In this document: positions 16,758 to 25,283 of the stretch, one piece after another | How the letters are laid out: every line of letters starts with the position of its first letter | How positions within the stretch are numbered: the first letter of the stretch is position 1 | Assembly: GCA_030345135.1 (NCBI GenBank) | Contig: CP128386.1 | Span: 2,629,677 to 2,693,676, forward strand | Length of the DNA: 64,000 nucleotides | Direction: 5' to 3' | Origin: Chitinophagaceae bacterium DXS | GTDB taxonomy: Bacteria > Bacteroidota > Bacteroidia > Chitinophagales > Chitinophagaceae | Position numbers and translations under genes: made by a program | The notes under the pieces: model-generated | Told to the model about the DNA's origin: nothing | What the model saw: only the letters and a program-made list of their open reading frames with translations | Database searches by the model: none

Positions 16758-18566
16758 ATGAAAACATGCATTGTCTGCATCCTGATCTCCTGTCTTATGG
16801 TTTGTTGCAAACAAGCTGAACAAAAGGAACAAGCGATACAACAACAAGCACAGGTTTACCTGGACGATTACAATAAGGAATACCAACGTTTGTATTATGC
16901 ATCATCCCTGGCACAATGGAAATTGAACACACGTATTGTAAAAGGCGATACAACTTCCGAATACGAGGCTGGCGAAGCAGATAAAGCGCTGGCAAAATAT
17001 ACCGGCAGCAAGAGCAATATAGATTCGGCTCAAAAATACCTGGCCATTAAAGACAAACTCACTGCTTTGCAGGCAAGACAATTTGAAGCGATTCTTTTTA
17101 ACGCAGGAAACAACCCCGAGACGGCCGGTAGTGTTGTTGAAAGACGTATTAAGATAACCAATGAACAGACGTCCGCTCTTTTTGGATTTAAATACATGCT
17201 GAATGGAAAGGCGGTAACAACCGGGGAGATCGACCAGATCCTGCAAACATCAACTGATCTTAATGAGCGTCTTGCTGCATGGACCGCCAGCAAAGAAGTC
17301 GGCAAAGTATTAAAAGCAGGCGTCGACTCGCTGCAACATCTGCGCAATGCATCCGTTACGCCACTTAACTACAAAGATTTTTTTGATTACAACGCACAAG
17401 AATATGGAATGAGTGGTGATGAAATGGTGAAATTAACCAGGCAATTTATAAGTGAAATATGGCCGCTATACCGTGAACTGCATACGTGGGCGAGATATGA
17501 ACTGGCAAAAAGGTATAAACAACCTGTTCCGGACTATATACCCGCACATTGGTTACCAAACCGCTGGGGACAAAGCTGGGGCGATCTTGTTAACGTGCAG
17601 GGATTAAATATTGACCCTGTTCTAAAAGCCAGGGGACCAGAGTGGATGGCGCATCAAAGCGAAAAATTCTATGAAAGCATTGGCTTTGATTCTTTACCGG
17701 CTTCCTTCTGGAAAAACAGCAGCCTCTACCCTGTTCCGGCAGATTCTCCTTTTTCAAAAAACAATCATGCTTCCGCATGGCATATGGATCTTGACAAAGA
17801 CGTCCGCTCACTGCAAAGCATTGTACCTACTACAGATTACTGGAGCACTGTGCTGCATGAACTGGGACACATATATTATTATATGAGCTACTCTATTCCT
17901 GAAGTACCTGTGATTTTAAGAAACGGAGCGAATCGTGGTTTTCATGAGGCATTTGGATCGATGATGGGTCTTGCGTCTTTACAGAAACCTTTCCTTGAAA
18001 ATCTAAAAATGATCAGCAGCAGTGTTAGCACCAATGACACTTTGAAAATGCTAAATGAAGCATTGGAATACATCGTTCATATTCCCTGGGGAAGTGGTGT
18101 GATGACAGAGTTTGAATATGCGCTGTATTCAAAGAACCTTCCGGAGAACCAGTACAACAAAACATGGTGGGATCTTGTAAAGAAATACCAGGGTATTGTG
18201 CCCCCATCCGAAAGAAGTGAAGCTTATTGTGATGCTGCAAGCAAGACACATATCACCGATGATCCTGCCCAATACTATGATTACTCTATAGCGAATGTAT
18301 TATTGTTCCAGTTTCATACCTATATAGCTAAAAACATTTTACACCAGGATCCGCATGCAACAAATTATTGGGGCAACAAAGCTGTAGGTGATTTTCTTAA
18401 AAGTGTTATGAAAACGGGCGCCAGTGTGGATTGGCGAAAACACCTGCAGGAAACCATTCACAGCGATATGAGTGCAAAACCAATGCTGGATTATTTTGCA
18501 CCTTTAATGACGTGGTTGCAAAATGTAAACAAGGGAAGAAAATATACACTGCCGGAAAAGATGTGA
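16758..18566 (+). CDS. M2 family zinc dipeptidyl carboxypeptidase (ACE-like), secreted
   Basis: 602 residues with an N-terminal leader that ends in a lipobox-like LMVCC (Cys about 16-17), so probably a lipoprotein. The zinc site is HELGH (H367, H371) with the third ligand Glu397 in GFHEAFG, the same layout as angiotensin-converting enzyme. M2 peptidases remove dipeptides from the C-terminus of peptides; bacterial members are thought to serve peptide nutrition. It is monocistronic. A heptad repeat array (18576-18613) starts ten bases after the stop codon. Confidence 0.88.
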   Translation: MKTCIVCILISCLMVCCKQAEQKEQAIQQQAQVYLDDYNKEYQRLYYASSLAQWKLNTRIVKGDTTSEYEAGEADKALAKYTGSKSNIDSAQKYLAIKDKLTALQARQFEAILFNAGNNPETAGSVVERRIKITNEQTSALFGFKYMLNGKAVTTGEIDQILQTSTDLNERLAAWTASKEVGKVLKAGVDSLQHLRNASVTPLNYKDFFDYNAQEYGMSGDEMVKLTRQFISEIWPLYRELHTWARYELAKRYKQPVPDYIPAHWLPNRWGQSWGDLVNVQGLNIDPVLKARGPEWMAHQSEKFYESIGFDSLPASFWKNSSLYPVPADSPFSKNNHASAWHMDLDKDVRSLQSIVPTTDYWSTVLHELGHIYYYMSYSIPEVPVILRNGANRGFHEAFGSMMGLASLQKPFLENLKMISSSVSTNDTLKMLNEALEYIVHIPWGSGVMTEFEYALYSKNLPENQYNKTWWDLVKKYQGIVPPSERSEAYCDAASKTHITDDPAQYYDYSIANVLLFQFHTYIAKNILHQDPHATNYWGNKAVGDFLKSVMKTGASVDWRKHLQETIHSDMSAKPMLDYFAPLMTWLQNVNKGRKYTLPEKM

Positions 18567-18575
18567 GAAGCCGTG

Positions 18576-18613
18576 AGCTATCAGCTATTAGCCATCAGCT
18601 ATCAGCTGTCAGC
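18576..18613. repeat. Heptad array, AGCTATC family
   Basis: Five phased 7-bp units (AGCTATC, AGCTATT, AGCCATC, AGCTATC, AGCTGTC) plus AGC, right after the M2 peptidase stop codon. The same words recur at 22147-22167 and, as AGCTAAT, at 31765-31792. Confidence 0.8.
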
Positions 18614-18703
18614 AAAAGCCCTCGCAACCATTGTGATCCTTTTCTTAAATTGAATATTATTGCGCGGACCACTTAAATACTTAAAATATATCTACTGTCG
18701 CTA

Positions 18704-18766
18704 ACAACTTATAACCCACAATGGATAACTTACAACCTATTAAGTATAACGTATAACTTACAACGT
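18704..18766. repeat. Heptad array, AYAACNT family, overlapping a stop codon
   Basis: Nine consecutive 7-bp units with words such as ACAACTT, ATAACTT and ACAACGT. The stop codon of the minus-strand GNAT gene (18758-18760) and its last two codons lie inside the array, so the repeat has replaced or defined the gene end. Confidence 0.8.
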
Positions 18767-19246
18767 ACGAAGCATCCAGATATCACAACCAAAATGTCCG
18801 GAATTGCCGAGCGGTTGCTTAAGATATTTAAAGCCTAATTTTTCATACAGGCTAACCGCATTACTCAATTCCGGCATCGTTTCGAGGTATATGGAAGTGT
18901 AACCCATTTTTTTAGCTTCAGTGATACATCGTTCAATTAACTTTTTACCCAATCCCTTTCCGCGGAGTTTATCCAATAAATAAAGTTTTACTAACTCACA
19001 ACAACCTTCAGGAAGATTTTCTGTTGGATAGATGCCGGAACCACCCACAATTTCATTATTCAGTTCAACAACAAAATAAACGGACCCGGGTTGATGAAAA
19101 AGACTGAACAAATCATCTGTCGTTGGATCATAATAAACCGTGCCCGGCTTGTCAGCCTTGTGCTCTGCGAGCACGGTGCGGATAATGGCTGCGATTGCTT
19201 TGTTATCTGATTGCTCTATTACCCTGATATTAATGCTATCGTTCAT
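18758..19246 (-). CDS. GNAT family N-acetyltransferase
   Basis: 162 residues from the ATG at 19246; a TTG start five codons upstream is less likely. The acetyl-CoA-binding motif A is visible as LRGKGLGKKLIERC (R-x-x-G-x-G, about 97-110), followed by YTSIYLET and the motif-B NAVSLYEKLGF. It would transfer an acetyl group from acetyl-CoA to an amine on a small molecule or protein in the cytosol. The substrate is unknown. Its C-terminal codons and stop belong to a heptad repeat array. Confidence 0.85.
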   Translation of the reverse strand: MNDSINIRVIEQSDNKAIAAIIRTVLAEHKADKPGTVYYDPTTDDLFSLFHQPGSVYFVVELNNEIVGGSGIYPTENLPEGCCELVKLYLLDKLRGKGLGKKLIERCITEAKKMGYTSIYLETMPELSNAVSLYEKLGFKYLKQPLGNSGHFGCDIWMLRTL

Positions 19247-19314
19247 GCAGCAAAGTAACAATGTAAATATGTGAGAGAAGCAACGAAATATTTAAGCGAT
19301 TGAAAAAAATTGTG

Positions 19315-19689
19315 TTAAAACACATCGGACAGATCGGGACCGAAGTCGGGCAAAATATTAAGCAATACGAAATAATAAGCTGCAGCGAAAAATACAATTG
19401 CAACTATTAACATGATCCATCCGGCTTTATTGTATGAGTTGATAAGCCACGCGATAAATCTAAACACAATCGCAACCATCACCATCCATACAAAGAACAA
19501 TGGAGCATAATGAAATCCAAAATAGCTAAACCCAATTGTTACGGCAACAGCAAATATACACGCAGTTCCCAGTGCCGTCAAGAGGCGAAGGAAAAGATAG
19601 TTCGAACCTATTCCTATTGTCTTTTGTATTGTCAGCACCATATTATCGTTGTTGTCTGCAATCATATTTTTTTGTAAAGAATCGGCCAC
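19315..19689 (-). CDS. Small membrane protein of unknown function
   Basis: 124 residues with three hydrophobic segments (about 35-55, 60-83 and 91-112), an N-terminal soluble stretch and a short acidic tail. I do not recognise a family. It lies 68 bp upstream of the GNAT gene on the same strand and might share its transcript. Confidence 0.6.
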   Translation of the reverse strand: MADSLQKNMIADNNDNMVLTIQKTIGIGSNYLFLRLLTALGTACIFAVAVTIGFSYFGFHYAPLFFVWMVMVAIVFRFIAWLINSYNKAGWIMLIVAIVFFAAAYYFVLLNILPDFGPDLSDVF

Positions 19690-20097
19690 GATCTTGTATA
19701 TATCATCAGATCAGCGCGCTAATGCTTTTGTTGCTTAACACTCAAAAAAACATTCTGTTTAATAGTTGCAGTGCATATTGAATCTCAAGCATCTAACAGC
19801 TGCTCTGGATTAATTATTTAAAAGCAAAACTAAATTACCTGGCAGTGTAGGACTAACGGAGATTATTATATTTTAACGGTTGGAATATCATACAATCACA
19901 AACAATCCGTTACAATTGTTAATATATAATGCAATGAAAAGTCTTTACAACAGACATTTTTTACATATCGGCCCAGATAACGGTTATTCGACAAGTACAG
20001 AAAAAGGCCCGGTTAATAAAAGCCATTTTAAAAGCAATTGATTTAAGTAAAACTTAAACGAATTCCATATTTTCTCGAGGAACTTTATCTTTACAAT
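19690..20097. other. AT-rich intergenic region without recognised elements
   Basis: 408 bp between divergent genes. I see no credible coding frame, array or RNA gene. It presumably holds promoters for both neighbours; TATCTTTA just before the ATG at 20098 resembles, but does not match, the -7 box. Confidence 0.5.
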
Positions 20098-21501
20098 ATG
20101 TCGAAAAAAAATTCCAAAACACCTGTGGTCCCGATGACTGCGGAAGGTTATATTAAAAGTGGACGTGCCCGTAGTCTTCCAATTGACAAATGCTATATTA
20201 ACGCAGACTGGGAGGATTCGGGAATTGCTTCCATATTTGTGAGCAGAAAACATATTAATGGCAACATTACCGCTGCTTCATATCTTGTAGACCTGTATTG
20301 TGCCGGCGTAAAAGATTCGTTTTATCATTTTAACGAAGATGAATCAGCAGTTGATCAATATCTGGACTTCTGCGCTGATTCAGGTATGGAAATGCATGAG
20401 TGTGAATATGCGCTGGTACACAACATCGTTTATACAGCTGTCGAGTTTGCGAGCGAATATGGAATCAGGCCCGCCAAGGAGTTTGAAATGAGTAAACATA
20501 TCCTGAATGAAGACAGCGATGACATTGAATTTATAGAGATTGAATGCGGTAAAAACGGCAAGCCTTTTTTGATTGTAAATCCGGAAGATCAGCGTTGCAA
20601 TTATTACCTGGCGCAACTAAAAGCAAATGCCGGTGAAAACAATTTTGAAGTTGATTATGAAGATTCAATCGAAGACGATCTTGATTCAGACAACCATGAA
20701 TTATATCCTGATATTTGGAATGAGAATGAATGGGCAAGCTTTTTTGAGGATAGACACAATCGCAATCAGCTCGTCAGTTCTTTCAACGTAGTTGCCTGCT
20801 TATATCAAAAATTGATTGCACCAACAGTATCGTCGATAAGACCAGAGATTATGGGCCGTGTCAAAGAATTTGAGCTCATAGATGAGGATGACTTCTACAA
20901 CTGGGACGGCAAAAAAAACAATCAGCTGGCAGGTATTCTGAAACTGTACGAGGTATTTTCACCTGAATCGCAATCCGATATAAATGATCTGTGCGCTTTA
21001 TTGAAAGATGCAATTGAAAAATGGCCTGATGCACGCGAGTTTTATGTGATTCTTTATAACGTTCTTTTCCAATGCGGTGGTAAAGAATCAGAACTCGATA
21101 GCATCAGCGAAGCCATCTACCGGGTAATGCCAAATGATATTGTTGCCGCTGCGATGTACGGACTGTATTTGCTCAGAAACAACCGAGCGGATGAATTTCT
21201 AAAGCTATTCAACAACAAATATGCATTGCAGGAAATTGTTACTTCACGGAACCCCACATTCATGGAAGTTGCGGCTTTTCACATTGCGATGTGTTCGTAC
21301 TTTTTGCAAATCGACGATATTCCTTCAGCTGTTATGTATGGACGGATTTTTGTGGAAAACGGCGAAAGCCCTTTCTTCTTAAAATCTGACTCTGTTGATG
21401 AAATCTTCGGAATAATAATGATACAGGTCGTACAAGCAACTGCTCCTTTTTTTGATAACCCGGAAAACTACAAAACAGAAATTGCCATGCTGGCGAATTA
21501 A
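20098..21501 (+). CDS. Uncharacterised acidic protein
   Basis: 467 residues, no signal peptide or membrane segment, so cytosolic. An N-terminal domain (about 1-185) begins with PMTAEGYIKSGRARSLP and contains an ISRKH-like basic motif; a very acidic linker (about 185-205) follows; the C-terminal half (about 215-460) is helical with a TPR-like feel. I do not recognise an enzyme motif. It stands alone between an intergenic region and a large stem-loop. Similar proteins occur, from memory, in other Bacteroidota as hypotheticals. Confidence 0.7.
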   Translation: MSKKNSKTPVVPMTAEGYIKSGRARSLPIDKCYINADWEDSGIASIFVSRKHINGNITAASYLVDLYCAGVKDSFYHFNEDESAVDQYLDFCADSGMEMHECEYALVHNIVYTAVEFASEYGIRPAKEFEMSKHILNEDSDDIEFIEIECGKNGKPFLIVNPEDQRCNYYLAQLKANAGENNFEVDYEDSIEDDLDSDNHELYPDIWNENEWASFFEDRHNRNQLVSSFNVVACLYQKLIAPTVSSIRPEIMGRVKEFELIDEDDFYNWDGKKNNQLAGILKLYEVFSPESQSDINDLCALLKDAIEKWPDAREFYVILYNVLFQCGGKESELDSISEAIYRVMPNDIVAAAMYGLYLLRNNRADEFLKLFNNKYALQEIVTSRNPTFMEVAAFHIAMCSYFLQIDDIPSAVMYGRIFVENGESPFFLKSDSVDEIFGIIMIQVVQATAPFFDNPENYKTEIAMLAN

Positions 21502-21560
21502 TGAGATATGAAAGATTATTGAAAATATCGCTTTATGATATAGACATACCTGTCCAAACT

Positions 21561-21607
21561 TTTACAACTAGTCTTTAAACACTTTTCGTTTAAAGACTGG
21601 TTGTAAA
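21561..21607. repeat. 20-bp inverted repeat downstream of the 20098 gene
   Basis: Arms 21561-21580 and 21588-21607 match at 19 of 20 positions (core GTCTTTAAAC/GTTTAAAGAC) with a 7-nt loop. There is no T-run, so it is not a standard intrinsic terminator, though it may still end or protect the transcript. Confidence 0.6.
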
Positions 21608-21708
21608 CAACCCCATCAGACTCATCCGCTTATTTCCCTTTTACGTAAACGCATTTCCTGAATATATAAATCAAGCCCGGTTCTATCCCGCACATTTGTA
21701 TTGCAATT

Positions 21709-22035
21709 ATGTGCAGCTATCAAACATTATTTTATAAAGAAGGCACCGGTTATATTGTACGATGTGCATCATGCAACAATTTCTAGTTTGCATATGGTAA
21801 CATTGTTATCACAATTAATGCTCCGGACTTTGTGCAGTTGACAATGTTTTTAAGAAATGCGTGGGAACGGTACGGCAAAGCAGCGGAAGAATTGCAACAA
21901 TCAGTTGCAGTACCAACACCTCACAAAGGAATAAGATTACTTCTCTCGGGTAAAGAAATTGAGCAGGTATATTGTATGTTAGAGAATGCAGATACCGGGT
22001 GGAGATCCCAACAATTACTGGAACTTTTTGAATAG
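21709..22035 (+). pseudogene. Small CxxC protein interrupted by an in-frame amber codon
   Basis: From ATG 21709 the frame runs to TAA at 22035 with one internal stop, TAG at 21784-21786 (codon 26). The first part has YKEGTGYIVRCASCNNF with a CxxC pair, and the text continues in frame after the TAG with FAYGNIVITINAPDF and about 70 further sensible residues. Without the TAG it would be a protein of about 108 residues resembling a family of small Bacteroidota proteins (I believe DUF6686) that start with MC and have CxxC followed by Q(V/L)AFGN; TAG is one base from CAG (Gln). It is a recent pseudogene, a sequencing error or a read-through gene. Restart at GTG 21832 or ATG 21844 could give a shorter product. 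Confidence 0.55.
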
Positions 22036-22146
22036 AAGATCATACTTCAATTATGTGTTTCAAAAGCAACGTTTGTATTCCTGCAAATGTTTCGCAAGTG
22101 TTACAAGTAACGGCGCCAGATGTTTATCGGCGCTTTTTTATCTGTC

Positions 22147-22167
22147 AGCTATGAGCTATTAGCTATC
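22147..22167. repeat. Heptad array, AGCTATN family
   Basis: Three phased units (AGCTATG, AGCTATT, AGCTATC) between the broken CxxC gene and the mntH gene, the same family as 18576-18613. Confidence 0.65.
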
Positions 22168-22276
22168 GGCATTCGTGCTGTGATTCCTATTTAAAATGTT
22201 GCGAATTAACAAATTTGATGATTGTTTTGTAAGGATTCACTTTGATGATTGACTAGTTTATTGACTTATATGCTTT

Positions 22277-22361
22277 CGCCCTTTCAGGGCTTGACTGATC
22301 ATATCGTCTTTCAACGTAGGGCGTTGCCCCACGCTATTGATGGACGCCCTTTCAGGGCTTG
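22277..22361. repeat. REP-like element with repeated small hairpins
   Basis: The 17-bp word CGCCCTTTCAGGGCTTG occurs at 22277-22293 and 22345-22361. Each copy contains a GCCCT/AGGGC hairpin, and between them lies another near-palindrome (TAGGGCGTTGCCCCA, 22316-22330). The pattern resembles REP elements mobilised by Y1 (RAYT) transposases in other bacteria; no such transposase is in the window. Confidence 0.6.
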
Positions 22362-22556
22362 CTGAGGAAAGATCGAACGCTTCAATTGTACCTAATGTCA
22401 TTTAATAAATGAAGAGAGTTTGAAGTTCACCATTGTTTGTATGCAACAAAAAATAAGCGAGCATACCAATAACAAATCAGATTGATTTATTCCGTTAAGA
22501 AAGATGGCGACATTCTCCAATTATTACCCCCAGGCCTGTTTAATATTTTACACAAC

Positions 22557-22591
22557 CATTGTCAATTTTCAACTTTCAATTGTCCATTGAA
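22557..22591. repeat. Heptad array, AATTNTC family
   Basis: Five phased units (CATTGTC-type, AATTTTC, AACTTTC, AATTGTC, CATTGAA) ending five bases before the mntH stop codon at 22597. Confidence 0.75.
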
Positions 22592-22596
22592 AAAAA

Positions 22597-24468
22597 CTAA
22601 ACAATCAACACCGGTATCATAAGTTTATGTCTCACCTGGTTGGCGGTTTCGCCGTAAATAATATCCTTCAATCCCGTATGCCTGTGAGATCCCATGACAA
22701 GCATATCAGCTTTTCTTTCCTGTACAATCCTTACTATTTCTGAAACACGATTGCGATAACCAAGTGCAGTCTCAACAGTATACCCAAGTGCAGTTAACTG
22801 AGCCGCAAATGAGGCAAGATGTTGTTCGTCCTTACGCGTTTCGTTATCATCGGCTGAATCACCGGAATAACTGGCAGTAACAGTCTCTACAATATGAATC
22901 AAAATATATGTTGCGGCATGATTACCCTGCCGCAATGCCTGTGCAATTACGTTTTCATCTTTGCCAGAAAAATCAAGCGCAATAGCAATATGCATCAAAG
23001 GTGTAACTGAAAGGTTTTGCAGCAACGGCGTTTCTTTGTGCATATATACATTCTTTCGTTCCCTCCTTCTTCGTAGGGGCAGAAAGGTCATGGCAAGAAA
23101 CAGCCAGCCAAAAAGAACTATCGCAACTGCCAGAATAATTTTCAATCCAATATGTCCGCCTTCTTCAAACACTTGCAACATCTCATCAATAACCAATCTC
23201 GCATTCAGAAATACCAGCACACCGGCAACAAGCCAGGCCAATATTTTTACCGGAAGCTTGATGGCAAAATGCCCCATATCCTGTTTATCGCTAACAAAAT
23301 GGATCAATGGAATTATTGCAAATCCTAACTGTAAACTTAATACAACCTGGCTAAGCACAAGAAGGTCATCCAATTTATCATCACCATAAATAACAATGAC
23401 AAGCACTGCGGGAATGATAGCAATAAGCCGTGTAAGCAATCTTCTGATCCATGGATTTATACGCAGCCTTAAATAACCTTCCATTACAATCTGTCCAGCC
23501 AATGTTCCGGTTACGGTGGAGCTTTGTCCTGCTGCTATCAACGCAACTGCAAACAAAATTGGTGCCCATGTATTTCCCAACATTGGCTCTAACATTTTAT
23601 GCGCATCTTCAATACGCGCAACACCTGTATTTCCAGATGTATAAAAAACTGATGCGGCAAGAATGAGTATTCCTGCGTTCACCAGGAATGCGGCATTTAA
23701 CGCGATGGCACTATCTGCAAAATTGTATCTGAGCGCTCTTGTTATGCCTGCATGCGTGTTTCTTATTTTGCGGGTTTGAACCAGTGCCGAGTGCAGATAA
23801 AGATTGTGTGGCATAACGGTGGCACCTATTATGCCGACAGCGATATAGAGTGATTGTTTATTCAATGCAGAAGGAACAAAACCTTTTGCAACCTCGCCCA
23901 AATCTGGTTTTGCCATCACCAGTTGTATCAGGAACGAAAGACCTATGACTGCTACGAGCGCAATAATAAAGGCTTCCATTTTCCGGATCCCGTATCGCTG
24001 TAATATCAGTAGAATAAATGTATCCAGCACAGTTATTAATACGCCCCATAAAATGGGAATGCCTGTTAACAGATGTATCCCTATGGCCATACCAAGCACT
24101 TCTGCCAGATCAGTGGCCGCAATGGCTAGCTCAGCCAGTATATAAAGACAAAAATTGACCATTGGGGGATACACTTCCCTGTTTGCTTGCGCAAGATCTT
24201 TTCTTCTAACAATACCTAACCGGGCACTCAGGCTTTGCAGTAACAAAGCCATCAGGTTACTCATCAACAATACCCATATAAGGCTGTAACCGAATCTTGC
24301 TCCTCCCTGAAGATCTGTGGCCCAGTTTCCCGGATCCATATAGCCAACGCTTACCAGGTAAGCCGGACCAACATATGCGAGAAAACGTCTGAAACCCTTA
24401 CGTTTTACAGTTGTGTCAACCGACTCATGTACGTCGCTTAAGGAAACATCTTTATAAGAAGGTAACAT
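22597..24468 (-). CDS. mntH: Nramp divalent metal transporter fused to a UspA-like domain
   Basis: 623 residues. Residues about 30-445 are an Nramp transporter with the metal-site motif DPGN (45-48) and MPHN (about 219-222), and about 11 membrane segments. After a basic linker (RRRRERK) comes a universal-stress-protein-like domain (about 472-623) with LVMGSHRHTGLKDIIYGE, where the ATP motif G-2x-G-9x-G(S/T) is altered to G-2x-R-9x-G-E. It imports Mn2+ or Fe2+ with protons; the UspA part may sense nucleotide or gate transport, which is inference. It follows the DtxR-type regulator by one base, so the regulator probably controls it. Confidence 0.88.
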   Translation of the reverse strand: MLPSYKDVSLSDVHESVDTTVKRKGFRRFLAYVGPAYLVSVGYMDPGNWATDLQGGARFGYSLIWVLLMSNLMALLLQSLSARLGIVRRKDLAQANREVYPPMVNFCLYILAELAIAATDLAEVLGMAIGIHLLTGIPILWGVLITVLDTFILLILQRYGIRKMEAFIIALVAVIGLSFLIQLVMAKPDLGEVAKGFVPSALNKQSLYIAVGIIGATVMPHNLYLHSALVQTRKIRNTHAGITRALRYNFADSAIALNAAFLVNAGILILAASVFYTSGNTGVARIEDAHKMLEPMLGNTWAPILFAVALIAAGQSSTVTGTLAGQIVMEGYLRLRINPWIRRLLTRLIAIIPAVLVIVIYGDDKLDDLLVLSQVVLSLQLGFAIIPLIHFVSDKQDMGHFAIKLPVKILAWLVAGVLVFLNARLVIDEMLQVFEEGGHIGLKIILAVAIVLFGWLFLAMTFLPLRRRRERKNVYMHKETPLLQNLSVTPLMHIAIALDFSGKDENVIAQALRQGNHAATYILIHIVETVTASYSGDSADDNETRKDEQHLASFAAQLTALGYTVETALGYRNRVSEIVRIVQERKADMLVMGSHRHTGLKDIIYGETANQVRHKLMIPVLIV

Positions 24469-24469
24469 A

Positions 24470-25135
24470 TTAAACAGGTTTTACAAACAAGACCTCCGCT
24501 AACTGTTTTGAAAGGTTAACGGCTGCATGGTTTTTAATTTTAACTTCTACTGAGTTATCAAAACTGAATCTCTTTTTTACTTCAAGTCTTGTTCCTAAAC
24601 CGATGTTTTTATGACTAAGAAGTTCGAGTAGTTCTGAAGACTGATCCTTTACGGATGTTACTTCTGAAAGCTTATTCAACTGAAGGTCGCAAAGGCATAT
24701 ATAATGGGGAGCCTGTATTCTGCCGTTGCTATCGGGAATAGGATCTCCATGAGGATCAAAGCGTGGAAACGCAAGATAAGCGTCCAGTTTATCGATCAGT
24801 TTTTTGCTGGAAACATGTTCCAACTCTTCTGCAACTTCATGCACTTCATCCCAGCCGAACTTAAGTTTATCAACGAGGAACGATTCCCACAGCCTGTGCC
24901 TTCTCACTATATTCAATGCTACTTTTTTACCCTCAGGTGTAAGTGAAAAACCATAGTAAGGTTTATAGTTCAGCAATTTTTTCTGTTTCAAACGCTTCAG
25001 CATATCTGTAACAGAAGCTGCCTTTGTTTGCAACTCGGCCGCCAGCTCATTTGTAGTGATCGCTCCTTCCGGTTTTTGAAGGTGGTATGCCGCCTTCAAA
25101 TAATCCTCCTCAGCCGTTGTTAAATTTGACGACAT
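24470..25135 (-). CDS. DtxR/MntR family metal-dependent repressor
   Basis: 221 residues: an N-terminal winged helix (TTNELAAELQTKAASVTDMLKRL, split here as TTNELAAELQ and AASVTDMLKRL, about 23-46), a metal-binding dimerisation domain with His and Glu ligands in HEVAEELEH (about 98-106), and a C-terminal FeoA/SH3-like domain (about 145-221). Family members bind Mn2+ or Fe2+ and repress uptake genes. It is one base upstream of mntH, so it likely regulates mntH and itself through the palindrome at 25145-25162. Confidence 0.9.
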   Translation of the reverse strand: MSSNLTTAEEDYLKAAYHLQKPEGAITTNELAAELQTKAASVTDMLKRLKQKKLLNYKPYYGFSLTPEGKKVALNIVRRHRLWESFLVDKLKFGWDEVHEVAEELEHVSSKKLIDKLDAYLAFPRFDPHGDPIPDSNGRIQAPHYICLCDLQLNKLSEVTSVKDQSSELLELLSHKNIGLGTRLEVKKRFSFDNSVEVKIKNHAAVNLSKQLAEVLFVKPV

Positions 25136-25144
25136 TAAAAAAAA

Positions 25145-25162
25145 TTTTAGACAAATCTAAAA
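25145..25162 (-). promoter_or_regulatory. DtxR/MntR-type operator over the -7 box
   Basis: Perfect palindrome TTTTAGA-CAAA-TCTAAAA, 7-bp arms, ten bases upstream of the regulator's ATG. On the minus strand, TAGATTTG (25159-25152) inside it is an exact TAnnTTTG -7 box, so a bound repressor would block the promoter. The form resembles known MntR/DtxR-type boxes. Confidence 0.65.
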
Positions 25163-25283
25163 AAATAAATCAAAAATCCGGCGACTAATTAAAAAACAAT
25201 AAAATAACGTGTCCTCATTGACGTTACATATACCTATTTGCTAAATTTAAAATGAAAACCATACTTTTACCTAAAAACCAGCC

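Noticed and set aside
18431-18676. 81-codon frame overlapping the end of the M2 peptidase gene
   Set aside because: Most of it is a shadow of the peptidase frame and the rest is translated heptad repeat.
21832-22035. Independent 67-residue gene starting at GTG 21832
   Set aside because: The frame continues upstream through a single TAG to an ATG and a CxxC segment at 21709, so the short version is better read as the downstream part of a broken longer gene.
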